From the NCBI RefSeq assembly GCF_900109165.1, contig NZ_FNZF01000005.1, positions 109,480 to 173,479 on the forward strand: a stretch of DNA of 64,000 bases. Reading direction: 5' to 3'. Of this stretch, positions 28,997-36,537 are shown piece by piece. The notes beneath the pieces were generated by a model. The model searched no databases, had not been told where the DNA came from, and saw nothing but the letters and a program-made list of their open reading frames with translations. Position 1 is the stretch's first letter; each line of letters starts with the position of its first letter. Position numbers and translations under genes: made by a program. The stretch is from Bhargavaea ginsengi (GTDB lineage: Bacteria > Bacillota > Bacilli > Bacillales_A > Planococcaceae).

Positions 28997-30478
28997 TCAG
29001 TTTTCCGCTCCGTCTGTCTCAAACTCATGGATGCGGTCCTGGACCTCATGGATATTTCGCATTTTATTGTCCCAGCACTTCTGGCTTAGGTCGACCGGAT
29101 ACTCCTCCGGATTGAGCGAGCGCTTGTACTCGTCCCAAAGCAGGTTAAGCTGTCCGTGGGCGAACTCTGTGATTTGCGGTAGTTCCGGGAGGTCATAGAC
29201 AATATGCCCTTCACGGACAACCTCCTGGTGCAGATTCACCGCTTCAAAATTCGTTACGAATTTCGAGATGAACGTATGGACCGGGTGGAACATCTTGAGG
29301 CGGGACTCCTCTTCCGGCTTCTCGTCCCACATCGTGATGTAATCGCCCTCCGCCTTGCCGTTTTCACGGTCGATGATCCGGTAGACTTTCTTGAGGCCCG
29401 GCGTCGTCACCTTTTCGGCAGTGGAAGAAATCTTGATGCGGTCTTCCAGGACGCCTTCTTCGTTTTCGATCGCGACAAGCTTGTACACTGCTCCGAGCGC
29501 AGGCTGGTCATAGGCGGTGATCAGCTTCGTGCCGATCCCCCACTGATCCACCTTCGCCCCCTGGAGCTGCAGGTTCATGATGGTGTACTCATCGAGGTCG
29601 TTCGAGACGATGATTTTCGCATCCTTGAATCCGGCCTCGTCCAGCATGCGGCGGGACTCCTTCGACAGGTAGGCGATGTCGCCGCTGTCGAGACGGATAC
29701 CGATAAAGTTGATCTTGTCACCGAGCTCTTTTGCCACGCGGATGGCCGTCGGGACCCCGATCTTAAGCGTGTCGTACGTATCAACGAGGAACACGCAATC
29801 CTTGTGACGGCGCGCATAAGCGTGGAATGCATCATACTCGCTCTCGTACGCCTGCACCATCGAGTGGGCATGCGTACCGGCGACAGGAATGCCGAACAGT
29901 TTGCCCGCCCGGACATTGCTCGTTGCCTCAACCCCGCCGATCACCGCGGCACGTGCACCCCAGATTGCCGCGTCCATCTCCTGGGCACGGCGCGAGCCGA
30001 ACTCCATGACGACATCATTTTTCACGACCTGCTTGATTCGGCTGGCCTTCGTCGCGATCAGCGTCTGATAGTTCACGATATTGAGAAGCGCAGTCTCGAT
30101 CAGCTGGGCCTGGATCAGCGGCGCCTCAACACGGATGATCGGCTCGTTGCCGAAGACGAGCTCCCCCTCGACCATCGAGTAGACATCCCCGGTAAACCGC
30201 AGATCGGCCAGATACGACAGGAAATCATCCTTGTAGCCGGCATTGTCACGGAGATAAGCCAGATCGCTTTCCGAGAAGCGGAATCCCTTCAAGTATTCCA
30301 ATACCCGCTCGAGCCCGGCAAACACCGCATAGCCGTTGCCGAACGGCAGCTTTCGGAAATACAGATCGAACACCGCGCGCCGCTCATGGACGCCATCCGC
30401 CCAGTACGTCTCGGCCATGTTGATCTGATAAAGGTCTGTATGGAGCATCAGACTGTCGTCTGCATAATTCGTCGACAC
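28997..30478 (-). CDS. pncB: Nicotinate phosphoribosyltransferase
   Basis: A 493-residue enzyme that joins nicotinate to PRPP, the entry to NAD salvage. HTDLYQINMAETYW, FGSRRAQEMDAAIWGARAA and HAHSMVQAYESEYDAFHAYA are diagnostic; the last includes the region of the catalytic His. Further on, DSGDIAYLSKESRRML and SNDLDEYTI form the PRPP site. I chose the GTG at 30478 behind AAGGGA; a TTG six codons upstream also reads through. It is co-directional with nadE and expected to share its mRNA. Confidence 0.95.
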   Translation of the reverse strand: MSTNYADDSLMLHTDLYQINMAETYWADGVHERRAVFDLYFRKLPFGNGYAVFAGLERVLEYLKGFRFSESDLAYLRDNAGYKDDFLSYLADLRFTGDVYSMVEGELVFGNEPIIRVEAPLIQAQLIETALLNIVNYQTLIATKASRIKQVVKNDVVMEFGSRRAQEMDAAIWGARAAVIGGVEATSNVRAGKLFGIPVAGTHAHSMVQAYESEYDAFHAYARRHKDCVFLVDTYDTLKIGVPTAIRVAKELGDKINFIGIRLDSGDIAYLSKESRRMLDEAGFKDAKIIVSNDLDEYTIMNLQLQGAKVDQWGIGTKLITAYDQPALGAVYKLVAIENEEGVLEDRIKISSTAEKVTTPGLKKVYRIIDRENGKAEGDYITMWDEKPEEESRLKMFHPVHTFISKFVTNFEAVNLHQEVVREGHIVYDLPELPQITEFAHGQLNLLWDEYKRSLNPEEYPVDLSQKCWDNKMRNIHEVQDRIHEFETDGAEN

Positions 30479-30607
30479 AAGAATCCCTTCTTCCAAGTTC
30501 AGAATTTACACTAACTATACATTAACATGAATATACCCTGCCACACCCGGTAGCAATCAAGGGCGGGTTGTGACGGTTACCGGGAGACGCTGTCGATTGT
30601 TAATACA

Positions 30608-30641
30608 AAAAAGGAGCCCCCGCTTTCGGGAAGGCTCCTCT
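30608..30641 (-). terminator. Terminator of the cysteine-rich protein gene
   Basis: The minus-strand stem AGGAGCCTTCCCG...CGGGGGCTCCT is followed by TTTTTTG. Confidence 0.88.
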
Positions 30642-30656
30642 CATGCATCAGCAATG

Positions 30657-31355
30657 TTACTGTGCACCATTAACAGGGACATAAGGGTCTTCGCAATCTG
30701 GCAGAATGTGGACGATCAGGTACGTGACTACAATCTTATTGTCCGCAAGTCCAAGCGCCTCTGCAATCGGACAGCCTTTGCAGCGGATAGCGAACGAAAT
30801 TGTACCGCAGAAGTCTGTCGGACAAAGGTCTGTGCCGTAACCGCCCTCACAGAGTTCTTGGATGACGCACGTTGTTCCGGTCGCAGTGAACGGCAGTTCA
30901 TTATCAGCCGGGCAAGACTCCCAGAAGAACCCGAAAGTCGTGTCCAGACAGATTTTCAGGTACCAGTTGATATAACCGGCCACCGTGCGCGGACCAATCA
31001 ACACCGGACCTCCGCATCCGCAAGGGTCGTAAACTGATGTTGCGTCTGCCATAGGCGCCTCACCGGCCACCGAATCTCCGCAGCAGATCAGGTACGGATC
31101 GTTCCTCAACAGCTTAAACGGTGGAATTTGGTCAGTGTTGACAGAATTCGCCGGCAATTCGAGCGTCGCAAAGTCAAAGACCAGACGGTTGAAGTTGAAA
31201 CCATTCGTCTGGGTCATTTGTGCCCGAAGCCCTTGAAGGTTGTTCAAGCTTTGTACGTCTCCGGCATTCTTCGCTTCAGCGATTTCCGCATCAAGGCCGC
31301 GAAGGACATTCGGCATTTCCTGCTTAAGGATGTTTTGCATTTCTGTTTGGTTCAT
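30657..31355 (-). CDS. Cysteine-rich protein of unknown function
   Basis: A 232-residue protein I do not recognise. Residues 1-60 are Gln/Glu/Asn-rich and probably helical (NILKQEMPNVLRGLDAEIAEA). The rest has about 13 cysteines in short clusters, including ICCGD, DPCGCGGP, TDFCG and RCKGCP. No signal peptide or transmembrane segment is evident, so it is probably cytoplasmic or exported by an unusual route. The pairing of cysteines suggests metal binding or a cross-linked structural protein, as in some Bacillus coat proteins; both are guesses. The ATG at 31355 has GAGGAGGTG upstream. It is a monocistronic unit with its own terminator. Confidence 0.85.
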   Translation of the reverse strand: MNQTEMQNILKQEMPNVLRGLDAEIAEAKNAGDVQSLNNLQGLRAQMTQTNGFNFNRLVFDFATLELPANSVNTDQIPPFKLLRNDPYLICCGDSVAGEAPMADATSVYDPCGCGGPVLIGPRTVAGYINWYLKICLDTTFGFFWESCPADNELPFTATGTTCVIQELCEGGYGTDLCPTDFCGTISFAIRCKGCPIAEALGLADNKIVVTYLIVHILPDCEDPYVPVNGAQ

Positions 31356-31485
31356 TTTTCTCACCTCCTCCACTTTTTTTCTCACAAGGTCTTTTACCTT
31401 GCTCTACCAATGTATTCGGGGGCCAAGCATCAGCTCGGGCGAATCTACCGGCGCCCTGCGGTGTTATCGCCCGTTTTGCGCATTC

Positions 31486-31520
31486 AAAAAGCCGCACGGC
31501 GTCAATCGCCCGTGCGGCCC
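31486..31520 (-). terminator. Terminator of the 59-residue protein gene
   Basis: The minus-strand stem GCCGCACGGGC...CGCCGTGCGGC is followed by TTTTTG. Confidence 0.82.
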
Positions 31521-31558
31521 ATGGGAGTTTACCCCCTATTTCGGGATCCGGAATGGGG

Positions 31559-31738
31559 TTATTCCCCTCCCTTGTCCCGCTTTGTGCTCTGTTCAGCCTG
31601 CTCGACCTGCCCCTCCGGACTTTGGTCCGGTTCGAAATCAGGACTCTGTTTTTCCGGCATGCCGGTGAAATCATTTTTGTCGTCCGGCCCGAGTGCCTGC
31701 TCGCTCGCCTTGTCTGCGCGATCCTTTTTATCGTTCAT
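31559..31738 (-). CDS. Small hydrophilic hypothetical protein, 59 residues
   Basis: An ATG at 31738 with AAGGAG 9 bases upstream opens 59 codons ending in TAA at 31559. The product begins MNDKKDRADKASEQ and is very rich in Asp, Lys, Glu, Gln and Pro, with no hydrophobic core, so it is probably disordered. No family is recognised. The good ribosome binding site and the dedicated terminator 38 bases downstream support a real gene. It lies between the cysteine-rich gene and the FMN reductase, all on the minus strand. Confidence 0.65.
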   Translation of the reverse strand: MNDKKDRADKASEQALGPDDKNDFTGMPEKQSPDFEPDQSPEGQVEQAEQSTKRDKGGE

Positions 31739-31807
31739 GGCAATCTCTCCTTTTCATTCTCTCTTTATGGAGTTTACCCGCAAGCGCATGCATGCAATCA
31801 ACGCCAC

Positions 31808-31838
31808 AAAAAAGCCCATCCGGCAATGCCGGACGGGC
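31808..31838 (-). terminator. Terminator of the FMN reductase gene
   Basis: The minus-strand stem GCCCGTCCGGC-ATT-GCCGGATGGGC is followed by TTTTTTG. Confidence 0.9.
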
Positions 31839-31846
31839 GGTTACGA

Positions 31847-32413
31847 TCAGTTAACAGCTGCAGCTGCCTTTTCCTTCTCGTAGAACTTAATGAAGTTGTC
31901 GACGACGATGTCGAGGAACGCGAGGGTCCCTTCGTCGGTGAGGTTGCCTGCTTCGTCGATTTTCTCGTGGACGGAGCCGATGTACACTTCGTTTTGCGGC
32001 AGGATTGCCGGAGCGAGGTTCGGGTTCGACAGGATCTCACGCAGATGCTGCTGGGCACGGACAGAGCCGAGCGCGCCCATCGAAGCACCGACGATGAATG
32101 TCGGCTTATTGTTAAGCACAAGTTCTCCGCGGCTCATCCAGTCGATGGCGTTTTTCAGCTGGCCGGGGATGGAGAAGTTGTATTCCGGTACGGCAAAGAG
32201 GACCGCATCGGAATCAGCCACGTCTTTCTTGAAATCGAGAACGTCTTCAGACGGATTGTTTTCGGCATCTATCGAAAACGGTTCAAGGGCATTGATGAAG
32301 ACAGGTGTGATTTCCATGCGGTCCGCATAGCGGCTGCGCATGGCTTCGACGACTTTCAGGTTATAGGAAGTGGAGCTGGTGCTCCCGATGATCGCTTTGA
32401 CTTTAATGGTCAT
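31847..32413 (-). CDS. NADPH-dependent FMN reductase family protein
   Basis: A 188-residue flavodoxin-fold oxidoreductase. The N-terminal FMN phosphate loop is IIGSTSSTSYNLKV, followed by AVPEYNFSIPGQLKNAIDWMSRG, the signature of NADPH:FMN reductases and azoreductases, and FIVGASMGALGSVRAQQ. Members reduce FMN, quinones or chromate. A free flavin reductase could supply reduced FMN to the flavin monooxygenases at 38, 52 and 57 kb, but it is not linked to them in an operon. It is divergent from the metI unit. Confidence 0.9.
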   Translation of the reverse strand: MTIKVKAIIGSTSSTSYNLKVVEAMRSRYADRMEITPVFINALEPFSIDAENNPSEDVLDFKKDVADSDAVLFAVPEYNFSIPGQLKNAIDWMSRGELVLNNKPTFIVGASMGALGSVRAQQHLREILSNPNLAPAILPQNEVYIGSVHEKIDEAGNLTDEGTLAFLDIVVDNFIKFYEKEKAAAAVN

Positions 32414-32631
32414 GGATGAAACACTCCTTCAGAATATCTGTATTGCCGGAAGTGCGTTTTCCAGCTTATCCACAGTTATGTTACACGATTCGACATGTTT
32501 CATCCCTCTTCTTGCTCACCGGGACACTGGAAACTCTTTCAATCTTCATTTATTAAAAAAAGGCTTGCCGGTTGACCGGAACGGTGATACAGTGAGAGCA
32601 ACCGATTTTTCTAATAATTGAATCAGCAATT

Positions 32632-32734
32632 CTTATCCAGAGAGACGGAGGGACTGGCCCTTTGATGTCTCAGCAACCTGCCTTAAGGCAAAGGTGCTAC
32701 TTCCAGCGGATTCCGAAAGGTTCCGGAAGATAAG
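32632..32734 (+). promoter_or_regulatory. SAM-I riboswitch (S-box) upstream of metI
   Basis: CTTATCCAGAGAGACGGAGG, GACTGGCCC, TTGATG, CAGCAACC, AAGGTGCTA and GATAAG occur in canonical order. P1 closes between CTTATC and GATAAG. A terminator follows, so methionine genes should be ON when SAM is low. A possible promoter is TTGCCG-17 bp-TACAGT at 32565-32593. Confidence 0.95.
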
Positions 32735-32755
32735 AAGACTCTTCTGTGCATCCAC

Positions 32756-32789
32756 AGAGCCCTCTTCTTATTTGGAGGGCTCTTTCTTA
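32756..32789 (+). terminator. Riboswitch-controlled terminator before metI
   Basis: The stem AGAGCCCTC...GAGGGCTCT is followed by TTCTTATT between the SAM-I aptamer and metI. Confidence 0.85.
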
Positions 32790-32827
32790 TTCCCTCCCAT
32801 CCCAATAAGAGAAAGGATGCCTGCCTC

Positions 32828-33955
32828 ATGTCCACCAGAAAAACAGCGACTCTCCTGGCGCAGCTCGGAAACCGGACCGACCCGCGCACGGGCGCCGTGA
32901 GCCCGCCGATTCATCTGTCCACCGCCTATGGTCATCCGGGACTTGGCCAGTCGACCGGCTATGATTACTCCCGAACAAAGAACCCGACCCGTGACCTTCT
33001 CGAAGAGGGCTTTGCGGAACTGGAAGGGGGCGACGCGGCATTTGCCTGCAGTTCCGGCATGGCGGCGATCGGCCTGGTTCTCTCCCTCTTTCGTCCTGGC
33101 GAGGGCATTCTCGCGCCGGAAGACCTGTATGGCGGGACCTACCGGCTGCTGGAGCATTACCGGAAGCAGTACGGCATCCCGGTCGATTATTTGACGTTTA
33201 GCGATCCGGATGAGGTCGAACGTACGATCACCGATACGACGAAAGCACTCTTCATTGAATCCCCGACCAATCCGCTTATGCAGGAGATCGATATCGGGGC
33301 ATTCGCCAGTATCGCGAAAAAGCACAGCATCCTGCTGATTGTCGACAACACGTTCTACACGCCGATTCTCCAAAAGCCGATCACGCTTGGTGCGGACATC
33401 GTCATCCACAGCGCAACCAAGTACATCGGAGGACACAATGATGTGCTTGCCGGGCTCGTCGTGGCAAAAGGCAAAGCGATTTGCGAGCAACTTGCCGCCC
33501 AACACAATGCCGGAGGCGCAGTTCTCTCCCCGTTCGACTCGTGGCTGGTCATCCGGGGTCTGAAGACACTCCCTCTCCGAATGAAACAGCACGGAGAGAA
33601 CGCGCGGAAAATTGCCGCCTATCTTAAATCGGAGCCTGCGGTGTCGCAGGTGCTCTACCCCGGCAAAGGCGGGATGCTTTCGTTCCGCACATCGGATCCC
33701 GACATTGTTGCTCCGCTGCTGGAAGAGTTGCAGCTGGTCGTATTTGCGGAAAGCCTCGGAGGCGTCGAAAGCTTTATCACTTACCCATCGACACAGACCC
33801 ACGCGGATATCCCGCTTGAAGAGCGGACGCGACGCGGTATCGATAACACCCTCCTACGGTTGTCGGTCGGCATCGAGGACGCAGAAGATCTCATCGATGA
33901 CCTGAAGCAGGCCTTTAGGGTCGCTCTTGCAAAAACCGGACAGCCGTCCGTCTGA
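32828..33955 (+). CDS. metI: Cystathionine gamma-synthase/O-acetylhomoserine thiolyase
   Basis: A 375-residue PLP enzyme of the Cys/Met metabolism family. YDYSRTKNPTRDLLE, CSSGMAAIGLVL and the PLP lysine in HSATKYIGGHNDVLAG are signatures. In Bacillus, MetI uses O-acetylhomoserine with cysteine or sulfide to give cystathionine or homocysteine. SAM-riboswitch control and the two downstream homocysteine methyltransferase-like genes fit a route to methionine. The usual partner metC is not present here, so direct sulfhydrylation is possible. It is first in a three-gene unit. Confidence 0.93.
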   Translation: MSTRKTATLLAQLGNRTDPRTGAVSPPIHLSTAYGHPGLGQSTGYDYSRTKNPTRDLLEEGFAELEGGDAAFACSSGMAAIGLVLSLFRPGEGILAPEDLYGGTYRLLEHYRKQYGIPVDYLTFSDPDEVERTITDTTKALFIESPTNPLMQEIDIGAFASIAKKHSILLIVDNTFYTPILQKPITLGADIVIHSATKYIGGHNDVLAGLVVAKGKAICEQLAAQHNAGGAVLSPFDSWLVIRGLKTLPLRMKQHGENARKIAAYLKSEPAVSQVLYPGKGGMLSFRTSDPDIVAPLLEELQLVVFAESLGGVESFITYPSTQTHADIPLEERTRRGIDNTLLRLSVGIEDAEDLIDDLKQAFRVALAKTGQPSV

Positions 33956-33988
33956 ATAAAAAACAATCAAAAGAAAAGAGGAATCTCT

Positions 33989-35122
33989 ATGACTGCCAAC
34001 CTTCCAGAAACAAAAACCGTCCGCACCCCATTCAAAGCCGACCATGTCGGCAGCTTTCTCCGACCAGAACGCCTGAAAAAAGTTCGTGAACAGTTCAAGG
34101 ACGGCTCGATCACCCGCGAGGAACTGACCCTTGTGGAAGATGAAGAAATCAATAAGCTCGTCAAAGCACAGCTTGAAAATGGCCTGACTGCCGTCACAGA
34201 CGGAGAGTTCCGCCGGACATGGTGGCATATGGACTTCCTTCTTGGCCTGGACGGCATCGAGTACACTGAAACCGGCGAAGGCATTCCGTTCAACGGGGTC
34301 AAAACGAAAGCCCACGGCTATAAGGTGACCGGCAAGATCGGCTATTCCGGAAACCATCCATTCCTGGACCACTTCCGCAAGCTCCAGAAAATCACCGGCG
34401 ATGGCGTCAAAGTGAAATATACGATTCCAAGCCCGAACATGCTCTTTTTCCACAGCGGAATCGAAACCGACCTTTATCAGAACGGCGAGGACTTCTACAA
34501 AGACCTTATTCCGGCTTACCGCGCGTTCATCAAAGATCTGTATGATGCCGGATGCCGCTACCTTCAGCTGGATGACACGGCATGGTCGCTGTTCTTCTCC
34601 GAAGAAAGCCGCGACCTTGCACGCGCCTTCGGTTCCGACCCGGATCAGCTTGTCCACAAGTTTGCAGAGGCGATCAATGGAGCCATCGAAGGATGGCCGG
34701 ATAACCTGCTGGTGACGATGCATATCTGCCGGGGCAATTTCCGCTCTTCCTATGCTTCAAGCGGAAGCTACGAAGGCGCGTCCGAAGTGATCTTCAGCAA
34801 ACTGAACGTCGATGGCCTCTTCCTCGAGTTCGATGACGAGCGCTCCGGAGGTTTTGAACCACTCCGCTTCGTCAACCGTCCGGACCTGACCATCGTACTC
34901 GGCCTCGTCACTTCAAAGTTCCCTGAGCTCGAAGACGAAGAACAGATCAAGGCAAGAATCCGCGAGGCCGCCACTTTTGTGCCGCTCAGCCAGCTCGCCC
35001 TCAGCCCGCAGTGCGGGTTTGCATCTACCGAGGAAGGAAACATCCTCACCGAGGAAGAGCAATGGGCGAAGGTCCGGCATGTTGCCAAGATCGCCAAGGA
35101 CGTATGGGGTCCTGAGGCCTGA
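33989..35122 (+). CDS. MetE C-terminal-domain-like methyltransferase, copy 1 (YxjG/YxjH type)
   Basis: A 377-residue protein corresponding to the catalytic half of cobalamin-independent methionine synthase. It opens with FKADHVGSFLRP, has TDGEFRRTWWHMDF, and carries the zinc-ligand pattern His-X-Cys in TMHICRGNF with a later Cys in SPQCGFAS. LFLEFDDERSGGFEPLRF is a likely substrate-site segment. The folate-binding N-terminal half of MetE is absent, so the methyl donor is uncertain. It starts 33 bases past metI behind AAAGAGG and is very similar to the next gene. Confidence 0.9.
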   Translation: MTANLPETKTVRTPFKADHVGSFLRPERLKKVREQFKDGSITREELTLVEDEEINKLVKAQLENGLTAVTDGEFRRTWWHMDFLLGLDGIEYTETGEGIPFNGVKTKAHGYKVTGKIGYSGNHPFLDHFRKLQKITGDGVKVKYTIPSPNMLFFHSGIETDLYQNGEDFYKDLIPAYRAFIKDLYDAGCRYLQLDDTAWSLFFSEESRDLARAFGSDPDQLVHKFAEAINGAIEGWPDNLLVTMHICRGNFRSSYASSGSYEGASEVIFSKLNVDGLFLEFDDERSGGFEPLRFVNRPDLTIVLGLVTSKFPELEDEEQIKARIREAATFVPLSQLALSPQCGFASTEEGNILTEEEQWAKVRHVAKIAKDVWGPEA

Positions 35123-35170
35123 ACATCGCTTCCCTGAATCACAGACTATCAACCACAGAAAGAAGGAATC

Positions 35171-36304
35171 ATGATGACTACATCCGTTAATAAAACACGT
35201 GCACCATTTCGCGCTGATCACGTCGGCAGCTTTCTACGCCCCGAGGCTCTGAAGGAGGCCCGCGTCAAGTTCCAGCAGGGAGAGATTTCCCGAGATGAGC
35301 TGACGCGTATCGAAGACGAAGAGATCCGCCGGCTCGTCGAAGCCCAGAAGACGAACGGGCTCCGCGGCGTCACGGACGGGGAATTCCGCCGAAGCTGGTG
35401 GCACCTTGACTTTCTTGCGGGGCTTGACGGCATTGAGTTCCGTGAAGGAGAAAACGGCACGCGCAAGTTCACAGGCGTTGAGGTGCGGCCCGTCGGCATC
35501 AAAGTCACGGGGAAAATCGGCTACAGCGGCTACCATCCGTTCATCGACCACTTCAAGAAACTGAAGGAAATTGCCGGTGATGATACAACCGTGAAGTTTA
35601 CAATCCCTAGCCCGAACCTTGTTTTTGGCCGTGCAGCGCTGGAAACGGATTTCTATGATAAGAAAGAAGATTTCTACCGTGACGTGATCCCGGCATACCA
35701 CGCGCTGATCCGCGACCTGTACGATGCCGGATGCCGCTACTTGCAGATCGATGACACCGCCTGGACATCTTTCTTCACGGAAGAAGAACGCGACAAGCTC
35801 CGTAAAGAAGGTTCCGATCCTGATCAGCTGATCCATCAGTTCGCCGATGCCATCAATGGGGCCATCGCGGATCGCCCGGACGACCTGCTGGTAACGATGC
35901 ATATCTGCCGCGGCAACTTCCGTTCGACCTTCTTCACTAGCGGAAGCTACGAGGATGCGGGCAAGATCATCTTTGGAGGCCTGGATGTCGATGGTCTGTT
36001 CCTCGAGTTTGACGATGAGCGTTCCGGAGGATTCGAACCGCTTCGCCATGTCAATCGCCCGGATCTCACTGTTGTTCTTGGACTGGTCACCTCGAAGCAT
36101 CCTGAACTGGAAAACGAAGAAGCGGTGAAGGCCCGAATCCGGGAAGCTTCCGAATATCTGCCGCTTGAACAGCTGGCACTCAGCCCGCAATGCGGATTTG
36201 CCTCTACAGAAGAAGGCAATAACCTGACGGAAGACGAACAATGGGCGAAGATCCGCCACGTCGTGAAAATCGCAGAAGATGTCTGGGGCAAAGACAACAA
36301 CTGA
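35171..36304 (+). CDS. MetE C-terminal-domain-like methyltransferase, copy 2 (YxjG/YxjH type)
   Basis: A 377-residue paralogue of the preceding gene, with equal length and the same landmarks: FRADHVGSFLRP, TDGEFRRSWWHLDF, the zinc motif MHICRGNF, and SPQCGFAS. Differences are spread through the protein, so it is an older duplication, not a recent assembly repeat. Bacillus subtilis also has adjacent yxjG and yxjH. The start is the ATG at 35171 (or the next codon) behind AGAAGGAATC. It ends about 40 bases before the second SAM-I riboswitch. Confidence 0.9.
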   Translation: MMTTSVNKTRAPFRADHVGSFLRPEALKEARVKFQQGEISRDELTRIEDEEIRRLVEAQKTNGLRGVTDGEFRRSWWHLDFLAGLDGIEFREGENGTRKFTGVEVRPVGIKVTGKIGYSGYHPFIDHFKKLKEIAGDDTTVKFTIPSPNLVFGRAALETDFYDKKEDFYRDVIPAYHALIRDLYDAGCRYLQIDDTAWTSFFTEEERDKLRKEGSDPDQLIHQFADAINGAIADRPDDLLVTMHICRGNFRSTFFTSGSYEDAGKIIFGGLDVDGLFLEFDDERSGGFEPLRHVNRPDLTVVLGLVTSKHPELENEEAVKARIREASEYLPLEQLALSPQCGFASTEEGNNLTEDEQWAKIRHVVKIAEDVWGKDNN

Positions 36305-36343
36305 TCGTTTGCCGAACATAGGCATCATCACCAATAGATGACA

Positions 36344-36457
36344 CTCTTATGAAGAGCGGCTGAGGGACCGGCCCGTTGAAGCCCGGCAACCGTCCGGAGA
36401 AACCACTCCGGGCAAGGTGCCAATTCCGGAGGCGGGATTTCGCCTGAACATGAGAGC
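36344..36457 (+). promoter_or_regulatory. SAM-I riboswitch upstream of MFS transporter
   Basis: CTCTTATGAAGAG, GAGGGACCGGCCC, GAAGCCCGGCAACC, AAGGTGCCAATTCC and GAACATGAGAG occur in order, and CTCTTATG pairs with CATGAGAG to close P1. It is followed at once by a GC-rich terminator. Confidence 0.93.
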
Positions 36458-36469
36458 GATGGGAATGAG

Positions 36470-36496
36470 GAGCCCCGCGCTTTGCGGGGCTTTTGC
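36470..36496 (+). terminator. Riboswitch-controlled terminator before MFS gene
   Basis: The stem AGCCCCGC-GCTTT-GCGGGGCT is followed by TTTGCC, downstream of the SAM-I aptamer. Confidence 0.8.
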
Positions 36497-36537
36497 CATT
36501 TGCTCCAACCCCATTAAATGGATGGAGTGTGACCGAT

